DNA of 64,000 nt from Schizophyllum amplum (lineage: Eukaryota; Basidiomycota; Agaricomycetes; Agaricales; Schizophyllaceae), in the NCBI GenBank assembly GCA_007026445.1, contig VDMD01000008.1:992001-1056000 (forward strand). The letters are read 5' to 3'. The notes under the pieces were generated by a model, which saw only the letters and a list, made by a program, of their open reading frames with translations, was not told the DNA's origin and made no database searches. The position numbers and the translations under genes are program-made. Below, piece by piece: positions 10,579-21,432 of the stretch; position 1 is the stretch's first letter; each line of letters begins with the position of its first letter.

Positions 10579-11890
10579 CTACAGTCTCCGCTTCAGATGC
10601 TCCCTTGCCCTGCGGTGGACGTGCAGGTCCTTGCCCCGTATAGGCTTGGGCGTGCTTAGGACATTGGCGCCGGTGGCCATGGCTCGTCTGTCGACCGTGT
10701 ACGTGGGGGTGACGCGGATGCTGCTTTGAAGGCTGGAGATGCCGTCGCCGGAGCCAGTGTTCATCTCGTTGGCGAACCGCCGATGGCCTTTGGCTGGTCC
10801 TGGGTCGTCGAGTTGTGCGATACCACAAGCCGAGGCCGATACCGCCCGCGGCGCACTAGATAACGAGTCAGGAATGTGAAATTCGGCAGAAGTTAGGGAC
10901 GTACAATGAGCAGAATGATACCAATGATGAAGACCCAGCGGCTGAGGCTGCTCGTGCCGTTATTGGTCTTCTTGAGCCATGAGCTGAAGAATATCGTTTG
11001 TTTTACGTGAGGATACTGCGAGTGTGCACGTACCTCTCCTTCTCACCGGGGCGCTTGGAGCCCTCCTCCTTGATGACCATGCTGAAACGTCTCCAGAAGT
11101 CATCGCCCTGTTGCCCACGGCGGGGGATCAACACATCCTCCTTGTCTGACCGCATGATCTCATGCTTCTCCTCGGCGGCGAACTTGACGTCGGCAGCGCG
11201 CGGGCGGGCAAAGACAGGAGTGATGGGCGTCATGGGCGGTTGGAGAGGATGAGGAGAAGCGGGGACCGGGGTGCCGGCGTAAGGGGTTGCGAAGGGGTTG
11301 GAGACGGCGTTGGCAGACTGCGGCATCTGCACGCGGAGAGGAGCTGTGCCGCCGTTGGGCTGGCGACCATTTGGCGTAGCGGCGGCCTCCGGGCGGGCGA
11401 GGTTGAGCTGCGCGATGGGGCGCGTACCCGGGGCGCGGGGCCGCGATGTACTGGGGCGGCGGGGGCTCGTCACCGTCGTGAGCGCGGTTGACGCCCGCTG
11501 CAGCGGCAAGGGTAGCGTTCTTGCCAGAGGGCGCAGGGTTTGGCATTCCCCTCGGACCGGGCTGCATGTGGGGGTCCATGGGCCTGGCGGATGAGTATTC
11601 GTCGTCGCTGTCGTCGTCGTCCATCGAACCGTTCATGAAGCCCATCCCGAGCGCGTCTATGCCCGAGTTGCGACCGCGGCCGTCTTTCTCGCCGATGTAG
11701 TTGTCGTATCTGCAGACGGATTAGCGGCGGCCGAAGGGCCGATGCGACGGAAGACGCACACGTCGTAAGCAGAGGTGCGCGCGTTAGGATTGGCGGTCGG
11801 GGCGAGCTGTCGGCGGGTCTGGGGCGCGCCGGAGGCGTAGTCCGAGTCGGGGAGGTCTGTCGCGAAGGGCGGCTTGGATGCGAGAGGCAT
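10579..11890 (-). CDS. Basidiomycete single-helix membrane protein (frameshifted)
   Basis: Uncharacterised protein of about 390 residues with a long disordered N-terminal region, one transmembrane helix and a short Ser/Thr-rich C-terminal segment. Exons on the minus strand: 11890-11760, 11709-11034, 10983-10905 and 10855-10579. Landmarks: YDNYIGEKDGRGRNSGIDAL, an acidic stretch, Pro-rich blocks, FWRRFSMVIKEEG just before the membrane, then SRWVFIIGIILLI continuing into CAAGGIGLGL. No signal peptide is visible, so a tail-type or type II orientation is likely. Three one-base corrections are needed to keep frame: an extra base in GGGG at 11430-11433, a missing base at about 10822-10824 and another at about 10771-10774. 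Each restores family-like sequence (PRPGTRPIAQLNLARPEA; WVSHNST; IGGSANE). Confidence 0.7.
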
Positions 11891-12494
11891 GGCGGGAACA
11901 GAAAGAATGTGGGGGAATAAGGAATGTAACCAGCTGGGTTTCTATAAAGCCAATGTAAAAATTGGCGAGTGGGATAGCAAAAAAGCTGTCGACGCTGGTA
12001 GATCGACTGCCCGGGATGTCGTCGCTGGTCAGCAGCGGTGGTGGAGGTCAAGGTCGAGGAAAAGAAGCAGACCTAATCAAATCAAACGCAGGTCACACGC
12101 TGCCCGGACGACGGCCGGCAACGTCCATCGCGCTCCGCATCGGATCACTGATTCTCACGTCGCGCCCACAACTCGAGTGAGGGTCGACAACGCTGTTGTT
12201 CTGTATATGCTCTAGTTTCATTGCCATCCTTCTAGATATCCTTCTCCCATCACACGTAGTACTGTTCCAGTGATACAATATGCCTGCTAAAGCGAGATAT
12301 AGTATGAACTGTCGAAGCCACCACTGGACGTGATCAAACAATGAACCGCGCATTTCAAGGAAGCGCTTCATAGGGTCCATTGATACATCTGCTACTTATA
12401 AAGAGAACTGTACATGTCTATGCGTACAAAGTCAGAGTGCATGAGTCCGCGTGGTGTCGGTGTCAACCTCTATCAAGGCTTCATCCGACATCAT
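11891..12494. other. Intergenic region, no gene seen
   Basis: Contains the promoter of the minus-strand membrane-protein gene and the 3' flank of the phosphate-carrier gene. Nothing else is recognisable. Confidence 0.35.
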
Positions 12495-13857
12495 CTATAT
12501 GGCCTTGTGAATCTCAATGCCACGGGGAGCACCGAGCGCTATGACCTTCATCAGCTACCAGACATTTAAAGTTCGGGAGAACGCTGACCTGTCTTGAATG
12601 CATCGTACATCAAGAATTGCGAGGACACCAAGCCCGCGGTCATGATCATACGCGGTCCCAACCCAGCGAACAGGCCCCGGAAGCCCGCCTCCTTCCCTAG
12701 CACATACAGGCGATGGGGCATGGATCCTGTCGGCCCGTGACCTTTGTTGATTTGACTGAGCAGCGTATCGGCGGGCTGGGGGCGTTGTTAGCATGCAAAA
12801 ACACATAGGAAATATAACATACCTGGCTGAGGATGGCAGCCGCAAAACCGGCAATGATACCACAGGAAAGAGAAATGCCGAACTTCGACGTGTTGGACAA
12901 GGTGCGCTTGGTATCCTCGGACATAGCGCGATTGACTGTTTCGTGACAGAACTCGTTCACGGTGAATTGGCCGATTGCGTAGGGGATCTGTCTGTGAGAT
13001 TTTTGAGTTCGTACTTCTTCCTTCGGGCTTGAAAATGTAACGGAAAGACGCACTTGCACAAAATCGGCAGAAATCCTGCGTAAAGCTCACGGACACCGCC
13101 CTCGCGTGCGAGACGGGCAAAGCCCGTGGTGAGCCCGGTCGCGTAGCCACGCTGCGATACGAGGCGTATACGCGTCGCCTCCAGCGGCGTCAGCAGAATA
13201 TCCGCGAAAAATCTGCACAATATTAGCCCCTCCGCATACGCATTGATAGTTACGTTCGAAGGACTCACTCGGCAATACTGGACGCCCCGAGATATATCGC
13301 CGTACGATACTTGACCGCCGTCTCCTGGTCGCCCGCAATCTGCACGAACCGCTTTTTCCAAAACTCGTATCCGGCGAACTTGGCACCGCCCTGGGCGAGG
13401 TAGCCGACGGCGGTCGGCCCAAAGCCGGTCAAGAGCGCCGACGCGCCCTCGTTGGCGATGAGATTGCGCGTGCCGGAGACGAAGCCGTGGCCCTTGAAGG
13501 CCGGGTCGACCTGTATTCGCGTCTTCACGACGTCGATGGCTGTAGAACGCGTGTCAGCGACGCGATTTATAGACCGCGCAGATCAGTACTTACGCGTCAT
13601 GGCGCCGTGGCTGAGGCTACAGACAGGGAAGTCAGCATACCAGAAAGAGCGGCCAGCATACAGTAATCCTGCATCGGGTGGCAGTCGAACTCACGTGCAG
13701 CATAGCGCACCTGTAAATGACGCAGCGCGGTCAGCTGTAGCTCGGCGCGTGAGAGCCTGTGGAAGGGCGCACCAGCAAGGAAGAAGCTCGTGTACTCTTT
13801 GCTACCGAAGTTGGGAACCACGAATGGATGGCTTTCGGGCTTCAACGAGTTCGACAT
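12495..13857 (-). CDS. MIR1: Mitochondrial phosphate carrier
   Basis: Inner-membrane carrier that imports phosphate into mitochondria for ATP synthesis. Eight exons on the minus strand: 13857-13773, 13710-13695, 13616-13594, 13539-13269, 13212-13054, 12991-12823, 12775-12589 and 12538-12495. All phases agree and the frame is intact at about 310 residues. The three carrier signatures are PIDVVKTRIQ, PLEATRIRLV and PADTLLSQINKG. Other landmarks are FFLAGALCCTLSHGAMT, LTGFGPTAVGYLAQGGAKF, PILCKQIPYAIGQFTVNEF and the C-terminus ALGAPRGIEIHKAI, which match the phosphate-carrier subgroup rather than other mitochondrial carriers. Exon 2 is only 16 nt and exon 3 only 23 nt; both are required to build the first helix and signature. 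Confidence 0.93.
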
Positions 13858-14609
13858 GACGAGCGTCTACCGTGTAGCAAGGGGCAGTTTAGCAAGGGAC
13901 AACCGCGTCTAGCTAAAACGGGGGAGGATGGGAGTGAGAGGCAAAGTGTCCGACAGACGCCATCCACGACATATATGCTATCGCGCGCCCGACTGGCGCC
14001 GGTCTCATGGCGCGGGCGACAACGATGTCATCGGTGCGTTCGTCATTTGGCTGATCGGCAGATGCCGGGGTCGATGTTCAGTCAAATATAGGCAGACAGT
14101 GCGAGCCTCCGACACCGACCGACGTCGTACTGAGCCAGGAGGGAACGAGAGAACAGGTCTCGCAGAAGAATGAGTGGAGCCCCACCGCTGCAATACATCT
14201 CTCTGTAAGTCGGCGCCGATGTCACCTTTCTAAGCACCGTCCCTGTCGTGTGCACTCCGGTAGATTCCACGGGAAGGATACAATAGGTACAACATCGATA
14301 GAAATTAGTGGGGAGTGTTCAGTGTGCGCATGCAATACTTAGGGGCATTGATATGTTCGTAGTGGAAACCCGCCTCCAACCGTTTGGACAGACGACCTGC
14401 CTCCAGCCAGACGATAATGTTATTTACAACAGAGTCCGCGAGGGCTTATCCTACATTTTTGCGTATGCGTGTCCCGGGAGGTGTGTCGAGATATCTGCGG
14501 TAAAAACAATGAGAAAATTCAGCGTTGGAGAAAGTTAAAAGTCACGTACCACGAGACACGCACGTCCAGTGTACGCACGAGCAGGCCGCAACGCGTCCGA
14601 GCGTCCCAC
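13858..14609. other. Intergenic region, no gene seen
   Basis: Upstream region of the phosphate-carrier gene and downstream region of the F-box gene. Short frames here are uninformative. Confidence 0.35.
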
Positions 14610-16534
14610 CTACTCATTGTTCACTCTTTCCAAGACGATCTGCTTCTCGCCTGCCCCATCCGTGTTGACCGAGAACTCGTACACCACCTTCGAGTCCTCC
14701 ACATCCCGCTCCGCAATCTCGTTCTCGTCAATCGACTGCACTGCCAAAATGCCATCGCTCGTCACCCGCGCCGTCAACGTCGTCAGGTCGTGCATCGCCA
14801 GCACCAGATCCGCCTCCATCTCGTCCATCAGCAGGTGCGCCGGGTATATCTCTTGCACCTGCCGGTTGTCGACGTGCTCGCGCATGTGGCACTCGCCGCA
14901 GTACACGCACGGGTCGACCTTGAGGAGGTTTGCGCAGTGTATACGCAGCGTCAACGCGCGCAGGCGGCCAAAGAGGGCGAGCTCGCGCGCGTATTTTGGC
15001 TGTCCGGGGTGAGAAGAACGAACGCGAAATCAGGTAAGCAGTAAAATGCGTACAAGGGGCGGTAATATTGGTATGTCCAGGCTTGTGAGATCGGGGAAGG
15101 AAGTGGCGAGGGCTTCGAGATCTTTTGGAGACAATCCCTTCTGCAGGTGTTGCTTCATCTTCTTGACGCGGGGGAAGACGTGCACGTTGCGTAGGCTGGG
15201 CGTGGGCGCGAAGAGCAGGTCTGGTGTGGTGGCAATGCCGAGGTCGTCCCGCAATACTGTGAGCTCCTGGAGTGTACTTTGTGGTCCTAGAAAATTCCGG
15301 CAGAGCCGTTCATAGCCGCAGAACGAGCGCAGGTGGGGGAGTGCCAGAGCGAGATCGTCCGCCAGCTTCGTTTCCATGCATAATTGGAGGCGTTGGAGTG
15401 TTGGATGTGCTTTGATGAAGGGGCTGGGGTCCGCGGTCGGATAGGCCCCAGGTAGAGGTCCGTGAGAGACGTGCAGATCCAGGGACTGTAGTAAGGGTAA
15501 TCGAAGCGCATATATCGTCGCGAGCAGCTGTTCAAACGAGCCCGGGCAGCACAGGCGCGTAGAGTCCAGGGTGGGGGAGTAGACATCGGACTTGAATGAT
15601 AATCGCAGAGAGTGTAGGAGTTTGCATGCATGGGGCAAGTCCGTTATTGCGTGCATCAAAGGCGACCAATCGTATCCGCGGCCTGTCGGAGAAAGCATGA
15701 TCAGCGTCCGCGCGGAAGCACCATGCAAAAGCGCAACACGCACCGTTGCACACTTTGTACTCGATAGTCAGTTTCTCCAGGCCGGGATTCAGGAATATCT
15801 GCAGCCGATGAGCGTGTGCGTCTCCGATCGCTGACGCATACACGCACCCTCATGTTAGACTTGGGCGGTGCGTTAAACATCCGCCAGGCGAATCGGAGCG
15901 AGATCTCTTTTAGACAAGGAAATGCATCGGGGTCCTGCAGTAGCTGCGCGACATTTGGGGGCACCTCGCGGATGTCCCATGTGAGGGCGCGCAGCCGAGA
16001 GCCGAGGGACCGGTCGCCGACGAGGGAGGTGTTCTTGAGCGTCGTTTCGATCGGACGTGTAGATGTGAGGTGGATGGTGTTGAGGAAGAGATCCCGGACG
16101 AGGGAGGCGGGATGGGGGCCGAGGCTCGCCCTTCCGCGCCGCGAGGAGAGTGTGCGGAGGAGAGCGGGGCAGACGCTGTCATGCTCGGTGAGGAGGGACT
16201 TGTAGAGGACGGGGTTGAAGAGGAAGTAGAACGTCTTGGAGGATAAACAAAGCCGGTAGACGGCCGAGCGCGTACACCAAGAGGCGAGCTCTGTCCACAG
16301 TTCGACGGGGAGCCTTCGTGCGACGTGGTCGGCGGTGCCGTCCAGCTCGGCGGCTGTCTGCGCTTCCGTCAGCTTGCATATATGCGCATATATTCGTATT
16401 TTCTCACCGCGGACACTCGTCTTCTTTTCGCCATGGGTTGCAGTCGCGGCGTACAATGACAGACGGTCAAAACGAAAGAAATCGCTACCGCTGTCACGCT
16501 TTGTGGCGGACGATACTTGATCCGGCCCGAGCAT
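14610..16534 (-). CDS. F-box protein with leucine-rich C-terminal region
   Basis: Probable substrate-recognition subunit of an SCF ubiquitin ligase. Exons on the minus strand: 16534-15848, 15798-15744, 15682-15054 and 14999-14610; all joins keep frame. The F-box is near residue 75: ARRLPVELWTELASWCTRSA followed by LCLSSKTFYFLFNPVLYKSL. Downstream are degenerate leucine-rich repeats (LNPGLEKLTIEYK, LLQSLDLHVSHG, HPTLQRLQLCMET). A late CVYCGECHMREH motif has a pair of cysteines plus His and may bind metal. The start at 16534 (MLGPDQVSS) is the first ATG in frame; a shorter product is possible. It is divergently arranged with the next F-box gene. Confidence 0.75.
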
Positions 16535-16729
16535 CCCGACAATCACTCAATCTCGTCACACGCTGTGACGGTCAATAGACGCGCCTTGTCACATGCGCGC
16601 TTCTCGGCGCGCGCCACGACATACTCAGCCTTCCAGCGCATCTCTCGTGCACTTCTGGACGCGTGTAACAGCTGGCAAAGAACATACAGACGCTAGTACG
16701 GAAACTACGGACTTTACTGGTTCGCCGAC
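16535..16729. promoter_or_regulatory. Bidirectional promoter between two F-box genes
   Basis: 195 bp separate the two divergent start codons, so both promoters must overlap here. No clear TATA element was seen. Confidence 0.5.
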
Positions 16730-18630
16730 ATGTCATGGGAATTGCTCCGCAAGGATGGAATTCAACAGTACAAGAAACGCAAGTACGCCGAGGCAGCAGT
16801 CCTCTTCACCAAGGTAGATCAAACCGCAGGTACCTCAATGCTCAATCTGACTCGCCTCAGGCTATTGAACAGGGCGGACAGAAAGAGTACACGTTATACG
16901 ACGCTCGCGCCGCCACCAATGAGCAGCTCGGCGACATCAAGCATGGCCTTCTCGACGCGAAGCAAGTCATAGACCTTGCGCCCGCGCAATGGCAGGGCTA
17001 CTGCCGCGCCGCCCGCCTCTTCTTCCGTGCTAACCGCTTCGAAGAGGCTGCCAAAATGGCCGACCGAGCCATCGCCCGCCTCTCCGTCGGCGACACCTCC
17101 CGACGCGTCGAAATGGTCAACCTCAAGCAATCCGCACTCGACGAGCGCCGCCGCACTCAGGACCACACCGCCCGGCTTCCGGTGGAGCTTCTTGGCGAGG
17201 TCTTCCGCTTTGTCGTCGACGCGGACTTTGCCTTGTTGCTCCCGATATTGACAGTCTGCACTCGCTGGCGCGGCGTCGCAGAGGCGAACCCATCTCTCTG
17301 GACGGTGCTCCGCCTGGATAACCGCAAGCCAACGTGGAAACTGAAGCGCTGGATCACCCGGTCGCGCAATCGTATCCGCGAGCTGCGCTTCGGCCCCGCC
17401 CTGGGGGATAAACTGGACTGGTCGTTTGATGCCCTCGCAGACCTCGACTGGGAGCGCATGCGCATCCTGCGCATTGCGTGCTGGCGTGCGGCGACATTCC
17501 TAGAGCGCATCGGCCGCTCGCACATCCTCGCCAATCTCCTCGAACTCGAGGTCATCGATGAGACCCCCTCCGCGTACTGCAGCGGGCTCCTTGCTAACGA
17601 AGCCTCGTCTCTTCGCAGTCTGAAGCTCCGGAGCCTCGCTATACCACAATCTTTAGAAGACGGCCTGCGGGCCCTCCGCGGGCTCGAGCATCTGCATCTG
17701 GATAGCCCCATCTCACCGGTCCATATCCTTCTCGATATGTGCGACTCCGCGCTCCAGACGTTGGTTGTCGAGTGTGCGATGCGGCCACTAACAAATCTGC
17801 CGCTGCCTGATGAAGGCAGTGTCCGCGTATTGCCTGCACTGACGCGCCTGGAGCTCGCAGGACCCGTGGGAATAGACTGGCTGATTCGCGCCTTGGACAT
17901 ACGTGCTGTTCAGCGGCTGTCTATCACGCGGGAGGTCGTAGAACTCACAGTCCCACTGTTCCACCTTGCGTCTCTCTCGTCAGCCTCATTGAAGCTGACG
18001 CACATCGCCATTGACCGCTGCTCGTTCGCTGCTCCCGCCTTGGTCCACCTGCTCGCCGTGTCGCCGTCGTTGCAATCCCTCGAGCTCAGGAGCATCGCGG
18101 ACGTAGCAAACACCGTGCTTGAGCACCTCGAGGCGCCGCGCCCTGGGAAGCGCACGCGTTCAGATCGGCTAATATGCCCGAAGCTGCGGCGCGTCGTTGT
18201 GGCGAACTGCCCAGATGTCAAGACGGGGCCGGTGCTGAGGATGGTGGGGTCGCGATTGCCGAGGGGCACTGCTACTTCCGGTGCGCAAACGCCTGGCGAC
18301 ACAGTGGTGCAGGCTGCTAGCGGCTCGTTGCCACAAACTCCCAGCAACGCGCTCGCACGGAAAATCAGCGATTCACTCGCACGGGCCTCCAGCAACTCGC
18401 TCGCACAAGCTCCCAGCGACTTCAGAACAAAGGAGCCTTCGTCAGAAGGAGGAGAAGCCGGACAAGAGTCTGAGGGCGGCGTTGCAGAGCCGGTCGTGGA
18501 GAAGATCAGGGAGCTCGTCTTGGACGGGTGTCCGGAGATTGAGGCGGAGCACCTACCGTGGCTCAAGGAGCGCGTACGGCACGTGAGCTGCATGTACATG
18601 TCGAAGAAGGTGGCGGCGTGGAAGCGATAG
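16730..18630 (+). CDS. TPR and F-box protein with leucine-rich region
   Basis: Probable SCF adaptor of about 617 residues. Exons are 16730-16813 and 16861-18630, with a 47-bp intron. The N-terminus is a TPR module: MSWELLRKDGIQQYKKRKYA then AIEQGGQKEYTLYDARAATN, AKQVIDLAPAQWQGYCRAAR and FEEAAKMADRAIARL. The F-box follows at about residue 145: ARLPVELLGEVFRFVVDADF, then CTRWRGVAEANPSLWTVL. Residues 190-480 hold irregular leucine-rich repeats. A Ser/Ala-rich insert near residues 500-560 contains repeats of SNSLA/SDSLA type before a final leucine-rich unit (IRELVLDGCPEIEAEHLPWL). This TPR-F-box-LRR layout is typical of Agaricomycete families. The frame is intact. Confidence 0.85.
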
Positions 18631-18787
18631 CGCGATGCCGGTGAGGGCTCCTACACATGATGTTGGCCCGTACTGCATATACTGCACACTGAAAACATCC
18701 GGCATCAATGAACGAAAATTCTTAGATTTGCTAGTAAACTGATAGCTCGGAAAACAGGTCGATACCTAGTCGCGACCCATCCCACAC

Positions 18788-19630
18788 CTATTCAATCTTC
18801 ACCATCTTGCTGTGCCCATACACAATGTCCGCGATCTCTGCGACTTTCCCGATGAGCGTGGAGAAGGGCGGCTTGCTGACTGTCTCCTTGTGCACCTGCG
18901 TCACAATGAGTCAGCGGCCATCTTCCCGTCTTCTTCCCCCTTTGAAGCAGATACTGGCCCTCCTCAGAATATGGAGCACGCACCTCCATGCTCTCCCAGC
19001 CACAAGTCATGGCGCATATGCTGGGCTCGTCGACGCTCGGCCCCCACTCACACGGCGCGTACGTCCCAGTGCCGGGTTTGTCCAATTCAGCCGCCACACC
19101 GCCCATGTCCGCCAAGGCCTTCGGGCCTTCCTTTTCATCGCGTGGGAGAAGGACGACGAGCTCTGTAACGGGTGCTTCCAGGGATGGTTGTGGATATTCA
19201 CCCGGCATGGAGAAGCCTCGGTGGGTGAGCGGTTTCCCGTCGACCATGACGCTTCTGAAAGCGGCGGCGACGTCGGTGTACGCTGGGGTGGACTTAGCTG
19301 TGCGGAGTTGCTCGAGGGATTCCCAGACTGGAGGCCGAACATATGTGAGCGGGGAAGCGCAGGCGACAGGCGTGCGTGCACACCCACCGGCGATGAAGTA
19401 TCCTGTCGTGTTATCCTCTATACGCAAGCCATGATATACTCTGGGGGAAGATGCTTTGCACAGAGTAGTTGAAGGAAGGTCGTCACGTACGCTAGACACC
19501 CGTGCTTCGGGCCCTTCTCAGCCCACTCAAGGAGGGCGGGGTTAACCGACGCGATACTGCCTCCTGCCTCATACATCTTGATGTAAGCGTCGGTGGCGGC
19601 AAAGGAGGTAATTTGGAGGACGGTAGGCAT
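18788..19630 (-). CDS. Dimeric alpha/beta-barrel (ABM-like) protein
   Basis: Uncharacterised protein of about 200 residues with the look of two ferredoxin-like ABM/stress-response barrel halves. Exons on the minus strand: 19630-19500, 19440-19388, 19327-18984 and 18895-18788; the frame is intact. Landmarks: MPTVLQITSFAATDAYIKMY at the start, GVYHGLRIEDNTTGYFIA followed by VWESLEQLR in the first half, and ICAMTCGWESMEVHKETVSK to KMVKIE at the end. The repeated 'strand-then-W-E-S' pattern (VWESLE and GWESME) is what suggests the fold. In this superfamily some members are monooxygenases and others have no known activity; no catalytic residue can be named here. The large last intron (88 bp) holds nothing obvious. 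Confidence 0.65.
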
Positions 19631-21432
19631 AGTGGCCTGCGACGAGATTGAGGGGGAACGGAGAGACTCGGACAGAGATCTGCTATCTACTAGTATTGAC
19701 TGGTGTTAGATACACCTGATCTGGAATGATACAGGCAAGGATGGTGATTCGATGCGACCGTTCAGGCGTCCTGTAACATGTACACTGAGGTCCTCGTGGG
19801 TTGAGGGCTGCAGACTTCGAGTGGGAGGACCGAGGGATGACGCACGAGCTCCTTGTGTTCGCATCAGGCAGTCTTTGTTCTTCGATCGGGCGCTTACCGT
19901 CCCTGACCCAGATATGCACCACTTTGAGTCTGCAAGCCACAACTCGCCCTTGTTGTCTCCAAATACTTTGAGAATAATCGTTCCCATGAAGAAGACTCTT
20001 CTTCTCTTGCACAAATATTTGTGAGAATTATCACTGGACAACGACGGTGCTATCTGTGCGCAAAGACTCAAATGGTGAAAATGCACCATTGTTCGGCAAT
20101 TGCCGAGCAACTTTCAATCTTTCTACCTCTCGCTGTAGATACACCTGCCCTATGATATTCCAGGGTATAGTAGATTAAATTCTGCGCTACAGATTTACCA
20201 GATATTCAAGGATATGACCGGCACAGGTCGACTAGTGGTTCAACGTTCAAACGTTCATATCTGGTAGTACTTAGACTGGACGCGCACGTGCCAACCTTGG
20301 TGGCTAAAGTGATCGCTACACGTGTTTCGAAGTTGAAGAGCAATGCCGGCTGTTGTCCTCGACTGCCACGTCGTATGAACTTTGGGCATCGGCTCGACGG
20401 CTATGAACTTGCCATGAACTTCTCTGCTTTCTCTGTCTGCTTGCACTGCCCCAGAACAAAATTTGTGCGCACGTGTGAGTCAGGGCGCCTGGACATTGCC
20501 GACCTAGTCCAGACCTAGTCCATCCCATGTCAAGATGGGGGACGAATTTTCAACGCGCATTTACCTTCATTTGCCGATGCGGAGGTTTTAGAGACGCTGA
20601 CGCGTCCCAAAGCAGGTTGAGCTTGACTGGGTGGAGATATTCCGTTCATTGTTGAACATCATATATCCCCACCCGGCAAGATAAGCACAAAAGACATCAG
20701 CCGCAGAAAATGCAGTGCAAAAGCAGCGGAGCGGCGTACAGTCATGGCGGCGATGAACATACTCCGAATCGATGGTGGGTCCCCTGACGCACGGCGGGGG
20801 TATCGAAAGACAGCACGGCCGGATGGTCGAGGTCAGGGCTACCTTCGAATTGGATGCTATCTGCTATGGACTCTGGAGACTGGGACTCAGAGAGGCATGA
20901 GCGACTGCACTGAGGTCCAGATAAGTGACCATCAGCGCCATCGGACCGATGCAGCAGCCAGGCGATGATCTACGCGTGCCCTTGCGGGCGCGTTCGTCGC
21001 TATCCGCGCTCACGACTACGGAATGGCACTGTCGTCCGCGGCGCGCACGCTCAACTGTCAACAATAGCGCGCGTCATACGCCCCGCTCCCCGCTCACCCT
21101 TCCGCTTTTCTGGCCGAGCGCGTCTGGCCCGCCGCTGGTACAGGAACGCCCTCATGTGCAGCGCTTTTAGCCATGCGTCCGCCACCGTTCTCATGCATCC
21201 CGGCGCTCGGCCTGATAGGTGGCCATGACACAGCAGATCGCCGGGATCCCTGCGAGGGAACAAAGGCTCCATTCCATGCGATGCCTCGTTGGGTCCCCGT
21301 ATAGCATCTGATCCCTCGCTGCGTGCGGCGCTTATTATCAGGTCGGACCGCACCCCGCTCACCTTCCCCTCTTTCCTCACCTTCCCCCCCCCCCCCCCCC
21401 CCGTCTTCCCGCTCCCCCCTTTGCATGGGACG
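19631..21432. other. 1.8-kb intergenic region
   Basis: No convincing gene. At 20075-20107 there are two adjacent small hairpins, AATGGTGAAAATGCACCATT and GTTCGGCAATTGCCGAGCAAC. The rest is the upstream region of the seven-helix gene, ending in a 19-nt C run (listed separately). Confidence 0.45.
21384..21402 (+). repeat. Poly(C) tract, 19 nt
   Basis: An uninterrupted run of 19 C (G on the other strand) ends 30 bp before the ATG at 21433, inside an extended C/T-rich stretch. It is probably in the 5' UTR or core promoter of the seven-helix gene. Confidence 0.9.

Noticed and set aside
10579..10855. Reading the last exon of the membrane protein in its uninterrupted frame (WYRTTRRPRTSQRP...)
   Set aside because: The uninterrupted frame is Arg/His-rich and unlike a protein tail; two one-base corrections give a smooth Ser/Thr-rich segment instead.
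12539..12588. Splicing the last phosphate-carrier exon at 12554, with a 34-bp intron
   Set aside because: Too short for an intron and out of frame; the acceptor at 12539 gives a 50-bp intron and the conserved ALGAPRGIEIHKAI end.
17157..18599. Minus-strand open frames of 247 and 229 codons
   Set aside because: Antisense to the intact TPR/F-box exon and without recognisable content.
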